Assembly: GCA_025361565.1 (NCBI GenBank)
Contig: JANYKN010000128.1
Location: 1-56,594, forward strand
Source of the DNA: Bacteroidota bacterium
Lineage (GTDB): Bacteria; Bacteroidota; Bacteroidia; Bacteroidales; NBLH01
Reading direction: 5' to 3'
DNA: 56,594 nucleotides
The position numbers and the translations under genes are program-made. Below are positions 10,117-18,254 of this stretch, in pieces; within the stretch, counting starts at the first letter, position 1; every line of letters starts with the position of its first letter. The notes beneath the pieces were generated by a model. The model saw only the letters and a list, made by a program, of their open reading frames with translations, did no database searches and was not told where the DNA came from.

Positions 10117-10617
10117 ATGAAAAGAATAATTTATTTCCTGGTTATACTCCTATTTATTAATTCGACTAGAACTCAAGCACAGGATGCAAAATTTCAAGCA
10201 TTGATAATTTACAATTTTACCAAACTGATCGACTGGCCAAATAAATCAGGAAATTTCACTGTCAAGGTTTTAGGAAATTCAGATCTCGTAAAAGAGCTTA
10301 AAGATTTCACAATAGACAGGAAAGCCGGAGGCAAGCAAAACTTTGACATTCTAAAAGTTGAACTGAATAATATAGACAATTGTCAGGTACTTTTTATTGG
10401 AACCTCAGAATGTGACAACTTGGATCAAATTGTTGAAAAGCTTGGAAACAGTCCTACATTAATCGTTACAGAAAAATCCGACTTAACTGCTAAAGGTGCC
10501 GGAATTTCATTTGTAAAAATGGATGGAACATGGAAATTTCAGTTTAAAGAAGAAAACATTAAAAAGAATGGACTTAAAGTGAGCCTTGATTTTAAAGAAT
10601 TAGGAATTCCAAAATAA
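10117..10617 (+). CDS. YfiR-family (DUF4154) periplasmic protein
   Basis: From ATG 10117 the 166-residue product begins MKRIIYFLVILLFINSTRTQAQ, a Sec signal peptide. An in-frame TTG at 10063 would put extra residues ahead of the signal and is unlikely. The mature part matches the YfiR/DUF4154 layout: ALIIYNFTKLIDWP at the start, a central VKVLGNSD strand, CQVLFIGTSE, and the Gly-rich GAGISFVKMDGTWKFQF block before the C-terminus. In Pseudomonas YfiR is a periplasmic inhibitor of the diguanylate cyclase YfiN. No cyclase gene lies next to this one, so its partner and function here are unknown. Confidence 0.82.
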   Translation: MKRIIYFLVILLFINSTRTQAQDAKFQALIIYNFTKLIDWPNKSGNFTVKVLGNSDLVKELKDFTIDRKAGGKQNFDILKVELNNIDNCQVLFIGTSECDNLDQIVEKLGNSPTLIVTEKSDLTAKGAGISFVKMDGTWKFQFKEENIKKNGLKVSLDFKELGIPK

Positions 10618-11013
10618 TATTACGCTTTTTTTACAAAAACCATCATTGAAGTTTAAATAGCCTCTCCCATATTTTCAATTTACTTTACATGATTGATTTA
10701 GAATAAGATACTTTCCATTTTCAATTCTTTCATAAAGTATACTTAAGTGAATTGCAATAATTATTCAATACTTTATGAATTCTATTGGTTTAATCTAAAA
10801 CATATTACTAAATGAAGTTTTTGTCATCATAAAGTCCCTAATCATTGAAGAATCTGGTGTATAATATTTTCTAAAGATTTGTTTTAAACAATCAAAGAAT
10901 AAATTTTAATTATATATTATTTCATTCTTTTGTTAAATTACCATAATTCATAAAACTTATTTTAGCATCCCATTGATTCAGACTACCTTTGTACCAAATA
11001 AAAAACTATTATC
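10618..11013. other. Intergenic region upstream of the helicase gene
   Basis: 396 bp, strongly AT-rich. Near its end TACCTTTG (10984-10991) fits the TAnnTTTG -7 box, with TTTA at 10961-10964 as a weak -33 element 19 bp upstream. There is no open reading frame, tRNA or strong hairpin. Confidence 0.5.
10961..10991 (+). promoter_or_regulatory. Putative promoter of the DEAD-box helicase gene
   Basis: An exact -7 box TACCTTTG (10984-10991) with a weak -33 TTTA (10961-10964), spacer 19 bp. The GTG start at 11014 is 22 bp after the box. Confidence 0.45.
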
Positions 11014-12327
11014 GTGACTTTCGAGGAATTAAATTTAAGTACCCCACTAATAAATGCCATTAATGATATAGGCTATGTCTATACTACACCTATTCAATCA
11101 AAAGTGTTTTCGGTTGTAATGTCAGGTGCTGATGTTGTTGGTGTGGCACAAACTGGAACAGGAAAAACAATTGCCTATTTGTTGCCATTGCTAAGGCAAT
11201 TGAAATATTCAGATCAAAAACATCCGCGTGTCCTTATTTTGGTGCCAACCCGTGAATTAGTTATGCAGGTAGTTGGTGAAATAGAAAAACTTACTGCTTA
11301 TATGACAGTGCGATATGCCGGCGTATACGGAGGAACCAATATTAATACCCAAAAACAACTTGTTTATGACGGTCTGGATATACTAGTCGCCACTCCCGGC
11401 CGCTTAATGGATCTTGCAATGACAGGCATTCTAAGATTAAAAATGGTTCAAAAATTCGTTATTGACGAGGTTGATGAGATGCTTAAGCTTGGTTTTAGGC
11501 CTCAGGTTACTAGCATCATGGAAATTTTGCCCGAAAAAAGACAAAACTTAATGTTCTCGGCTACTTTAACTGCAGATGTTGAAGAATTAATTAATAGTTT
11601 TTTCTATAATCCTATAAAAATTGAGGTAGCGCCACACGGAACTCCTCTTGAAAAGATTATTCAATCGGCCTACCATGTTCCGAATTTCTTCACCAAGGTA
11701 AACTTGTTGGAACATTTACTTAAATCCGATGAAACTTTCTCCAAAGTTCTTGTTTTTGTTAGTACTAAAAAATTGGCTGACAGACTTGTCGAACAGCTTG
11801 AAAATAAATTCCAGGATCAAATAGGGGTAATTCATTCTAATAAATCGCAAAATTTCAGGTTTAATGTGCTGGATCGCTTTCAGGATGGCACACACAGGGT
11901 ATTGATAGCAACTGATATTATTGCCAGAGGATTAGATATTACTGATGTTTCACATGTAATTAATTTTGATATCCCACCTGTCCCCGGCGATTATATTCAC
12001 CGTATAGGCAGGACAGGTCGCGCCGATAAAAATGGGATTGCTATTTCTTTTATCAACCAAGCTGAGCAAAACTTTCAATTTGAAATTGAAAATATGATGA
12101 ATAAAGAAATTCCAATAATTGATTTACCTGATTCGATTGAGATTTCAAATATTTTTACAGATGAAGAGAAACCATTGGTTATTGCGAAAAATTACGTTAA
12201 AATTCCTTCTATAAAGGATTCTAAAGGTAATTTTCATCAAAAATCTGAAAAGAATAGAAAAGTAAATTCAGGAAGCCCTGCCTTAAAAGCAAAAAAGAAA
12301 TGGGAAACTAAAAAGAAGTATAGGTAA
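11014..12327 (+). CDS. DEAD-box ATP-dependent RNA helicase, RhlE type (DEVD variant)
   Basis: 437 residues from a GTG start (MTFEELNLS, typical of RhlE-like proteins). Motifs in order: Q motif TPIQSK (25-30), motif I AQTGTGKT (45-52, Lys51), PTREL (78-82), TPGR (127-130), motif II DEVD (151-154), SAT, FVSTKK, ATDIIARGLDI, and HRIGRTGR. The lysine-rich tail (KAKKKWETKKKYR) is the usual RNA-binding extension. It should unwind short RNA duplexes in ribosome assembly or RNA turnover. The unusual point is Val for Ala in DEAD, read clearly from GACGAGGTTGAT at 11464-11475. An intrinsic terminator follows directly. Confidence 0.94.
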   Translation: MTFEELNLSTPLINAINDIGYVYTTPIQSKVFSVVMSGADVVGVAQTGTGKTIAYLLPLLRQLKYSDQKHPRVLILVPTRELVMQVVGEIEKLTAYMTVRYAGVYGGTNINTQKQLVYDGLDILVATPGRLMDLAMTGILRLKMVQKFVIDEVDEMLKLGFRPQVTSIMEILPEKRQNLMFSATLTADVEELINSFFYNPIKIEVAPHGTPLEKIIQSAYHVPNFFTKVNLLEHLLKSDETFSKVLVFVSTKKLADRLVEQLENKFQDQIGVIHSNKSQNFRFNVLDRFQDGTHRVLIATDIIARGLDITDVSHVINFDIPPVPGDYIHRIGRTGRADKNGIAISFINQAEQNFQFEIENMMNKEIPIIDLPDSIEISNIFTDEEKPLVIAKNYVKIPSIKDSKGNFHQKSEKNRKVNSGSPALKAKKKWETKKKYR

Positions 12328-12354
12328 ATAACAAACATATTGTACTTTAAATTA

Positions 12355-12392
12355 AAAAAACCGCAAATTATAATCTTTCTTGCGGTTTTTTT
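12355..12392 (+). terminator. Rho-independent terminator after the helicase gene
   Basis: AAAAAACCGCAA pairs with TTGCGGTTTTTT over a 13-nt loop, followed by T residues. It lies 27 bp after the stop codon. The A-run on the left side means it could also work for the convergent minus-strand gene ending at 12429. Confidence 0.85.
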
Positions 12393-12428
12393 AGTGGTGA
12401 TTTTTTAAAATGTTTTCCAAATTGAAAA

Positions 12429-13775
12429 TTATGGCATTAAATTATAACAAATCAACTTTTGCATATATCTCAAATAAAGTTTCCCATTGGCAATAGATGG
12501 TGAAGTCCATGCAGGGTTTGTTACTTCAGGCATAGCCGCATTTATAAATGCTACTTGCTTAAATTCTTTTGGATTTGGTTTAATAAGATGAAGGTTACCT
12601 TTAATGTCGAAACAAATTATATATCCATCAACAAATACACTTGTTCCCATTCCTGGTTCTTTTGAAGTCCACATTTCTTTTCCCGAAACCAGTTCTATAC
12701 ATTTAAAATCGCCTTTGAATTTACTGCTTTCGCCGGAATATCCGTATATATAACCATCGATAATAATAGGATCTGAATGTTGGGCCGCGAATGTAGTATT
12801 GGTCCACATAACTTGGTATTTATCTTTTGTAATTTTCAATGCTTGGCCACCTTTTCCATAGCCCGATGTGTGAAATACAATATTGTTTTCAAATGCTGGT
12901 GTGCTCGCATTTACTCCATATTCTGTTTCCCAGGGAACCCTCCAAATTTCTGTTCCATCTTTCGGATTCAGGCATGATAATGCTACAGCATGATAGACTA
13001 ATAGCATTTGTGTATTGTCTATGTTTATTGGTACGGCTGCAGAATATCCCGAAGCACCTTCAAGTGATTTCCAAATAATATCGCCATTTTCTTTATTATA
13101 AGCAACAACCAATGCTTTTCCTCCACCCTGCACTATAACTTTATCATTTAATACAAGTGGTGTCGATGACAAGCCCCAGTCAGGCTCAGCACCTCCTACA
13201 TCTTTTACATTTTTGTGCCATAGCATTTTCCCATCAAGCAATTGCCAGCAAACCAAGTCTCCACTTCTGCCGTAAGTATACACTTTGTTTTGGTCGATTG
13301 AAGGTGTTGCTCTAGCGCCCGGACCATGACTGATGCCTGATTCAGCTTTATATGATCCTTTCCATATAAGCTCACCCGATGCGGAATTTATGCAAAAAAC
13401 AAGATCATTTGATTCATCTCGTCCAGGAACTATTAATCTATTCCCTTGAATAACAGGCGATGCCCAGGATGCTGTTGACTGCCCCTGGCATAAATAATTA
13501 ACTTCCCAAAGTTTGGTTAGCCCTTTTGACCAATCAGATTTAATTCCTTTTGTGTCATTTTTGCCATTATAGTGGGTCCCGCGCCAATTAGGCCAATCAG
13601 CAATTCCATTATCTATTGGTGGAATTTCTTTTATATTCTCAGGTATATTGCCCTGATTACCTGAAAGATCCTCGCTTCCCATTATGTTATTATAAACATG
13701 GTAGGCATAATATGCAATGATTACAAGCAAAATGGCAAGAATGCCAAGAATTATTTTCAACGTTTTTCTTCTCAT
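12429..13775 (-). CDS. PQQ-type beta-propeller protein, membrane-anchored
   Basis: 448 residues. The N-terminal MRRKT followed by a hydrophobic stretch (about 6-26) is a signal anchor. The rest is a quinoprotein-like propeller: WPNWRGTHYNG marks the start, and blades recur with the pattern ASGELIWKG, DGKMLWHKN, ENGDIIWKS, DGTEIWRVP and SGKEMWTSK. This is the PQQ_2 repeat family that also includes BamB and PQQ-dependent dehydrogenases. I see no certain PQQ-binding or dehydrogenase active site, so enzymatic activity is not claimed. It is transcribed alone, convergent with the helicase gene. Confidence 0.85.
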   Translation of the reverse strand: MRRKTLKIILGILAILLVIIAYYAYHVYNNIMGSEDLSGNQGNIPENIKEIPPIDNGIADWPNWRGTHYNGKNDTKGIKSDWSKGLTKLWEVNYLCQGQSTASWASPVIQGNRLIVPGRDESNDLVFCINSASGELIWKGSYKAESGISHGPGARATPSIDQNKVYTYGRSGDLVCWQLLDGKMLWHKNVKDVGGAEPDWGLSSTPLVLNDKVIVQGGGKALVVAYNKENGDIIWKSLEGASGYSAAVPINIDNTQMLLVYHAVALSCLNPKDGTEIWRVPWETEYGVNASTPAFENNIVFHTSGYGKGGQALKITKDKYQVMWTNTTFAAQHSDPIIIDGYIYGYSGESSKFKGDFKCIELVSGKEMWTSKEPGMGTSVFVDGYIICFDIKGNLHLIKPNPKEFKQVAFINAAMPEVTNPAWTSPSIANGKLYLRYMQKLICYNLMP

Positions 13776-14160
13776 TTTAGTTGGTTAGTTAAAATTGATG
13801 GGTATCTGTTTTTTATTCAATGAATTGATAAAATAAAATGAACTTTCAAAAAATCTAAAATTATAATATTTTCAAACAGTTTACTAATTATGGAAAGCTC
13901 AATTTTCGAATTATTCACTTCATCATTTAATTAACCACCAAGGGTAAAAAGGAATTATGATCAATTAAATATTTTTTAAAACTCTAAATGGACATTTTGT
14001 AAAATAAAGAAATATAGATACATATAATTTTATAATAACTTAAACTATTAGTCCTATCGATATTGTGAATATAATTTAAATCACATTTTAGTTTTGAGTT
14101 TGAATAATATTTCTATCTTTGAATTGGAAGGAATGAAATTAACCTATTACTTAATCACAA
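13776..14160. other. Divergent intergenic region
   Basis: 385 bp, very AT-rich, between the propeller gene (minus) and the small gene at 14161 (plus). The only recognisable signal is the promoter at 14093-14121. No RNA gene or strong dyad was found. Confidence 0.5.
14093..14121 (+). promoter_or_regulatory. Strong Bacteroidota-type promoter
   Basis: TTTG at 14093-14096, a 17-bp spacer, then TATCTTTG at 14114-14121. This is an exact match to TTTG-N17-TAnnTTTG. It drives the 64-residue gene whose ATG is at 14161. Confidence 0.7.
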
Positions 14161-14355
14161 ATGAAAGAGGCTGAATTTGTGGGTAAAGTAAACCGTTTCG
14201 GAAGCGAATATCGAGTTTATTTAAACCCAGCTGATAGTTGTATCCATATAACAGATGAAGAGGGCAATGAGCTAAAGTGTTCTTCGAAAAAAGTTAAAAC
14301 TGGCGAAGATGTCTTAGCAGCTATTCCCAAGATACTTGGATCTGTTGGTCTTTAG
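14161..14355 (+). CDS. Small unknown protein, 64 residues
   Basis: A complete small reading frame with ATG start and TAG stop, preceded by a consensus-perfect promoter. The product is soluble and mixed-charge, with a likely compact beta fold (FVGKVNRFGSEYRVYLNP, then CIHITDEEGNEL) and a basic KVKTGED segment. It has no signal peptide. There are two Cys (about residues 23 and 40). I do not recognise the family. The dedicated promoter argues that it is real and well expressed. Confidence 0.72.
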   Translation: MKEAEFVGKVNRFGSEYRVYLNPADSCIHITDEEGNELKCSSKKVKTGEDVLAAIPKILGSVGL

Positions 14356-14505
14356 TATTATAAAAGTCACTACCGATTGGAATAATTAAATTCAAAAATG
14401 TTTGATTTTAATAAATTGGGTTATATATTAAGATATAAAGGTGTGTATATATTAAATACAATATGAAGTTTACCTTTTTAATGATCAGTACAGGAATTAT
14501 GTAAA

Positions 14506-14539
14506 TTGACATTTATTTTGTATCAAATTTATATCTTTG
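14506..14539 (+). promoter_or_regulatory. Promoter giving an almost leaderless transcript
   Basis: TTG at 14506-14508 (and a closer TTTG at 14517-14520), then an exact -7 box TATCTTTG at 14532-14539. With the -33 TTG the spacer is 23 bp. The ATG of the acetyltransferase lies only 9 bp after the box, so the predicted leader is a few nucleotides at most. Confidence 0.55.
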
Positions 14540-14548
14540 AGTTAAAAA

Positions 14549-14995
14549 ATGGATATCCGACAAGCTAATCACTCAGAACATTCTACTATTGTTGATTTTC
14601 AGATAAGAATGGCAAAAGAAACAGAAGATTTGGGATTAAATGCCTCCACTGTATATAAAGGTGTTGAATCAGTTTTAAACGATTCTAATAAAGGAATATA
14701 TTATGTTGCGGAATTAGAAGAAAAGGTTGTTGCCACCCTTTTAACTACTTATGAATGGAGCGACTGGCGCAATGGAATGGTTCTATGGATTCAATCGGTT
14801 TATGTACTTCCTGAGCATAGAGGAAATGGGGTTTATAAGGCGATGTATCTCTATTTGAAATCTAAGGTATCTGAAGATCCTGGTTTGTTGGGCTTAAGAC
14901 TTTATGTTGAAAAAGACAACTTAAATGCGCAAAAAGTTTATCAAAAACTTGGCATGGATGGCGAACACTACAAAATGTACGAATGGTTTGCCTGA
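14549..14995 (+). CDS. GNAT-family N-acetyltransferase
   Basis: 148 residues. Motif A of the GNAT fold is VYVLPEHRGNGVYKAMY, where R/Q-x-x-G-x-G/A (here HRGNGV) binds the acetyl-CoA pyrophosphate. The following helix, LYVEKDNLNAQKVYQKLGM and the terminal YKMYEWF fit motif B and the C-terminal strand. The N-terminal half (ATLLTTYEWSDWRNG) supplies the central strands. Acetyl-CoA is the expected donor; the acceptor is unknown. It is closest to the single-domain small-molecule or protein acetyltransferases. It stands alone with its own promoter and a strong terminator. Confidence 0.9.
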   Translation: MDIRQANHSEHSTIVDFQIRMAKETEDLGLNASTVYKGVESVLNDSNKGIYYVAELEEKVVATLLTTYEWSDWRNGMVLWIQSVYVLPEHRGNGVYKAMYLYLKSKVSEDPGLLGLRLYVEKDNLNAQKVYQKLGMDGEHYKMYEWFA

Positions 14996-15039
14996 AAATT
15001 TAAAGAATTAAAATAAAGTTAATTCAATTTGATTATATA

Positions 15040-15088
15040 AATCAGAAAACGGAACCTTCGCTTTAGCTCCGTTTTCTGATTTTTTTAT
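15040..15088. terminator. Bidirectional intrinsic terminator
   Basis: AATCAGAAAACGGA (15040-15053) pairs perfectly with TCCGTTTTCTGATT (15068-15081) over a 14-nt loop, followed by a T-run to 15087. It sits between convergent genes and can serve both the acetyltransferase (plus) and the TPR-CHAT gene (minus). Confidence 0.9.
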
Positions 15089-15116
15089 CATGAAAAACCA
15101 ATTAAAAACAACATAA

Positions 15117-18100
15117 TTACTGTCCAATTAAAATAAACGGCGACCAGAAAAAGGGATGACCAAATTGCTTGCTCTCAATCATTTTCAGTTTAGCTGTATG
15201 CAATGAATTACTATATAAAAAAGAAATATTTCCGTTTTTCTCATTTGCTAATAATTCAGAATAGAAATTAATCATCAATTCAGAGGTCGATAAATCGGCT
15301 ACTTTCCATAGTGAGACCATAATATTATTTGTTCCTGCATAGAGCAAGGATCTGGTTAAACCAATTATGCCTTCACCTTTTGACACTTTGCCAAGACCGG
15401 TTTCACAAGCTGAAAGCACAACCAGATCAGCGTTAATTTCAAGATTATATATTTCTCCGGTATAAAGTACACCATCATTATTTCCAGCCTTGTTTTGGGA
15501 AAGTACGATGCCTGAGAGTTCAGGTTTTTCAGAATTTACAAAACCATGAGTTGCAATATGGATATATTTATAATTTTTAAGCTCTGCCGATTTCATCAAC
15601 TCTTCTGAAGCTTCAGAAAAAAGTGCGGTTTTTGCCAAAATACCATTTTCTTCCATCTTTTTCTGAATGGTAGAAATTTCAATTTCAGTTCCCGGCAATG
15701 GAGATATTTCATTATCGTTAATTATGAGATTTTGAGAACCGCTAAATACAGGTGCAATGCCAACCCATTGCTCGTTAGCCCATTTTGTTTCTTTTTGCTT
15801 CTTAAGCTGCTTAAAAAATAAATCGGTTGAATAATTATATGAAATGTTGTATTTTTTAATTAAGTATGGATATTGATCAAAATTAATTATCTTTCCTGTA
15901 TATGGTTCTGTAAATAATGCTTCGAAAGGAATTAGTCCAAGATTACCATCTGGAATTATTACAAGTTGATTAATATTGTCAGGTAAAGGATTTGGAAATA
16001 GGGTTTGATAATATTTGTATGCATTTGAGATGTAATCTTTTAAATCTGTCTGCGTATTGGATGTGATTAATTTTCTAAATCCATAAATTTGAAGATCAAA
16101 TCCTTCGATCTTAATTGATTTTTCCATCACAATTTTATCTTTAGTAATTGTGAAAATACTTATCAGACTGTCACCAACAAAATAAGTGCGAATAGCCGAT
16201 TTGTTGTCAAGCACTGATTGTAGCATTTCTACGGTAAGCTTTTCCTGTCCATATTTCATTTCGTAATATTTTGGATATTTTTTTTCAAAATCATCAATAA
16301 GCTTATTGTATTCGCGATTTACTTTAAACAATCCATCTCTTAAAGGCTGCTCTGTCTGTTCGTCATAAGTTTCGGCTAATTTCTTCTCATAAAATGAAAT
16401 TTGATTTTTAAGCGATTTTTCCATTTCGATCAAATTTTCAGGAATTCCTGCAAATTTGCTTGCTTCAGAGCCTGCTAAAGCTTCTAAAAGCACTCCTGCC
16501 TTATTTTTCTCCGAAAAATAAAATCCTTCCTTCAGATATTTATCGCCAACTTTATCTTTTTCTAATTGATTTAATTTAAAGCAAATATCAATCGCTTCAT
16601 CATAAATATCCGCTGATATTTTTCCAAGTTCAATTTTGTCCGATTTAGAAATTGTTGTTTTACGAATATTTTTTAAAGTAGTATCACACTTTTGATAAGT
16701 CAAATAAGCGTTTAGTAAATCACTTTCAAGTTCGTCCGTTTTGAATTTTCCGGCCAGTGCCTTTGCCTTTCCACGCAATGAACGTAATAAATCCTGAGCA
16801 TTATAATAGTTCGAAATAGTAGGGTTTAAATAAATATTAGTTGGTTCTGGATTGAAATTTTTCACATTCGATGCCAGGCTTTTTTGATAATAGATTAAAG
16901 CTTGGTTGTAATCACCTTGCTGATAATAAACATTTCCAATATTTAGATAGGGAAGAACAACTGCAGGATGTTTTTGACCGTAGAATCTGACTTTAATATC
17001 GAGCGCTTTCTGCTGGTAATCAAGCGATTGATCATATTGTCCTTTTGAAAGATAAATATTTCCAATGTTTGTATAATAATCAGCAATTTCGGGATGATCC
17101 AAGCCAACGGTTGTTTTTTTAATATCAAGTGCACTAAGGTAAAAAGCGAGAGCAAGGTCAAATTGTCCATCTTTGTTGTATAAATTTCCAAGATTATTAT
17201 AAGTCATGGCCAAATCAGGATGATTATCGCCCAAAGTTTGTTTTTGAATACTTAGTGCCTGCTGAAAATAATTCATTGCATTATCGGATTCACCCTTTTC
17301 GGCATATACTATTGCAATGTTTATTAGGTCTTTTGCAACAAGTGGGTGATTTTCTGTATATGCTTTTTTACGGATAGAATAAGCCTTTTGATAGTATTGC
17401 ATGGCCTGATCCATTTCTCCTTGATCTTTATAAGCATTGCCAATCCCTTGGTAACCATTTGCAAGTTCAGGATAGTCCTCACCAAAAATTAAACGTTGAA
17501 TTTCAATGGCTTTTTGATGGTATTCTATTGCTTTATCATATTGAGCTTGTTCTCTGTAAATTATACCAATGTTGTTATATGAAATTGCGGTTTCAGGATT
17601 AGTTTCACCCAATAATTTTTTTCGGATATCCAATGCTTTTTGATAATAATCCAGTGCCAGATCGAATTCTCCTTTTTCGGTGTATGCATTGCCCATATCA
17701 TTAAACAAATTAGAAGCAAATATACTTTCTTTGTCTCCCATGGCAATTCTTATAGCCAATGATTTGTCATAGATTTCAAGGGCATTGTCCATTTTGCCTT
17801 TAAAAAAGAACCCAAGGCCCAAATTGTTATATAAAGCGGCAAGATATTCATTTGATTCACCAAATTTTTCTGTAGCAAGGCTTATCTGTTGGTTAAGAAA
17901 ATTAATTGCATCGTCAGTTTTACCTAATTGCAACAAAACAGAAGCTCGTTCATTATTTATTATCAGATAATTTTCCCAATCCTCATATTTATTAAATATT
18001 TCTGCTGCCTTTTTGAGGTAATAATCAGCACTGTCGCTTATTAAACGATTTTTAAGTTCCATCCCTTTTGTATAATACGAAGAAGCTAATTCAGTGTCTT

Positions 18101-18188
18101 TTTCAAACGTTTGAGAAAAGATAAGTTCAGAGGTTAAGGACAGTATTATAGTTATAAAAACTTTAGAAATATAAATTTGATTTTTCAT
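15117..18188 (-). CDS. Secreted TPR-CHAT protein (caspase-like C14 fold)
   Basis: ATG at 18188 (MKNQIYISKV) is preferred over an in-frame TTG at 18194. The 1023-residue product starts with a Sec-like signal ending near IFSQ. About eight 42-residue TPR units follow (roughly 110-460; consensus YNNIGN-Y--KG-YD-AL-YYQKALDI). A helical linker leads to a C-terminal CHAT domain (about 750-1023) with the catalytic pair His881 (HIATHG) and Cys928 (LSACETG), and ending HPFFWSPFILIGQ. CHAT domains are predicted caspase/separase-like proteases, often working with TPR partners. Here both are on one exported chain, so its targets should be periplasmic or outside. It is divergent from an ATPase gene, with only 66 bp between start codons. 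Confidence 0.93.
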   Translation of the reverse strand: MKNQIYISKVFITIILSLTSELIFSQTFEKDTELASSYYTKGMELKNRLISDSADYYLKKAAEIFNKYEDWENYLIINNERASVLLQLGKTDDAINFLNQQISLATEKFGESNEYLAALYNNLGLGFFFKGKMDNALEIYDKSLAIRIAMGDKESIFASNLFNDMGNAYTEKGEFDLALDYYQKALDIRKKLLGETNPETAISYNNIGIIYREQAQYDKAIEYHQKAIEIQRLIFGEDYPELANGYQGIGNAYKDQGEMDQAMQYYQKAYSIRKKAYTENHPLVAKDLINIAIVYAEKGESDNAMNYFQQALSIQKQTLGDNHPDLAMTYNNLGNLYNKDGQFDLALAFYLSALDIKKTTVGLDHPEIADYYTNIGNIYLSKGQYDQSLDYQQKALDIKVRFYGQKHPAVVLPYLNIGNVYYQQGDYNQALIYYQKSLASNVKNFNPEPTNIYLNPTISNYYNAQDLLRSLRGKAKALAGKFKTDELESDLLNAYLTYQKCDTTLKNIRKTTISKSDKIELGKISADIYDEAIDICFKLNQLEKDKVGDKYLKEGFYFSEKNKAGVLLEALAGSEASKFAGIPENLIEMEKSLKNQISFYEKKLAETYDEQTEQPLRDGLFKVNREYNKLIDDFEKKYPKYYEMKYGQEKLTVEMLQSVLDNKSAIRTYFVGDSLISIFTITKDKIVMEKSIKIEGFDLQIYGFRKLITSNTQTDLKDYISNAYKYYQTLFPNPLPDNINQLVIIPDGNLGLIPFEALFTEPYTGKIINFDQYPYLIKKYNISYNYSTDLFFKQLKKQKETKWANEQWVGIAPVFSGSQNLIINDNEISPLPGTEIEISTIQKKMEENGILAKTALFSEASEELMKSAELKNYKYIHIATHGFVNSEKPELSGIVLSQNKAGNNDGVLYTGEIYNLEINADLVVLSACETGLGKVSKGEGIIGLTRSLLYAGTNNIMVSLWKVADLSTSELMINFYSELLANEKNGNISFLYSNSLHTAKLKMIESKQFGHPFFWSPFILIGQ

Positions 18189-18226
18189 GCCCAATAATTT
18201 TATTTATGGATTACTGTGTATTTTAT

Positions 18227-18234
18227 TAAGTTTG
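18227..18234 (+). promoter_or_regulatory. -7-like box upstream of the ATPase gene
   Basis: TAAGTTTG fits TAnnTTTG and lies 20 bp before the ATG at 18255. No good -33 element was found. The box would fall inside the coding region if translation began at the in-frame GTG at 18216, which favours the ATG. Confidence 0.35.
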
Positions 18235-18254
18235 TGATACGAAAGATAATAAAA

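Noticed and set aside
12429-13775. BamB (outer-membrane assembly lipoprotein)
   Set aside because: The propeller type matches, but the N-terminus is a signal anchor without lipobox and there is no bam context. Left as a generic PQQ-type propeller.
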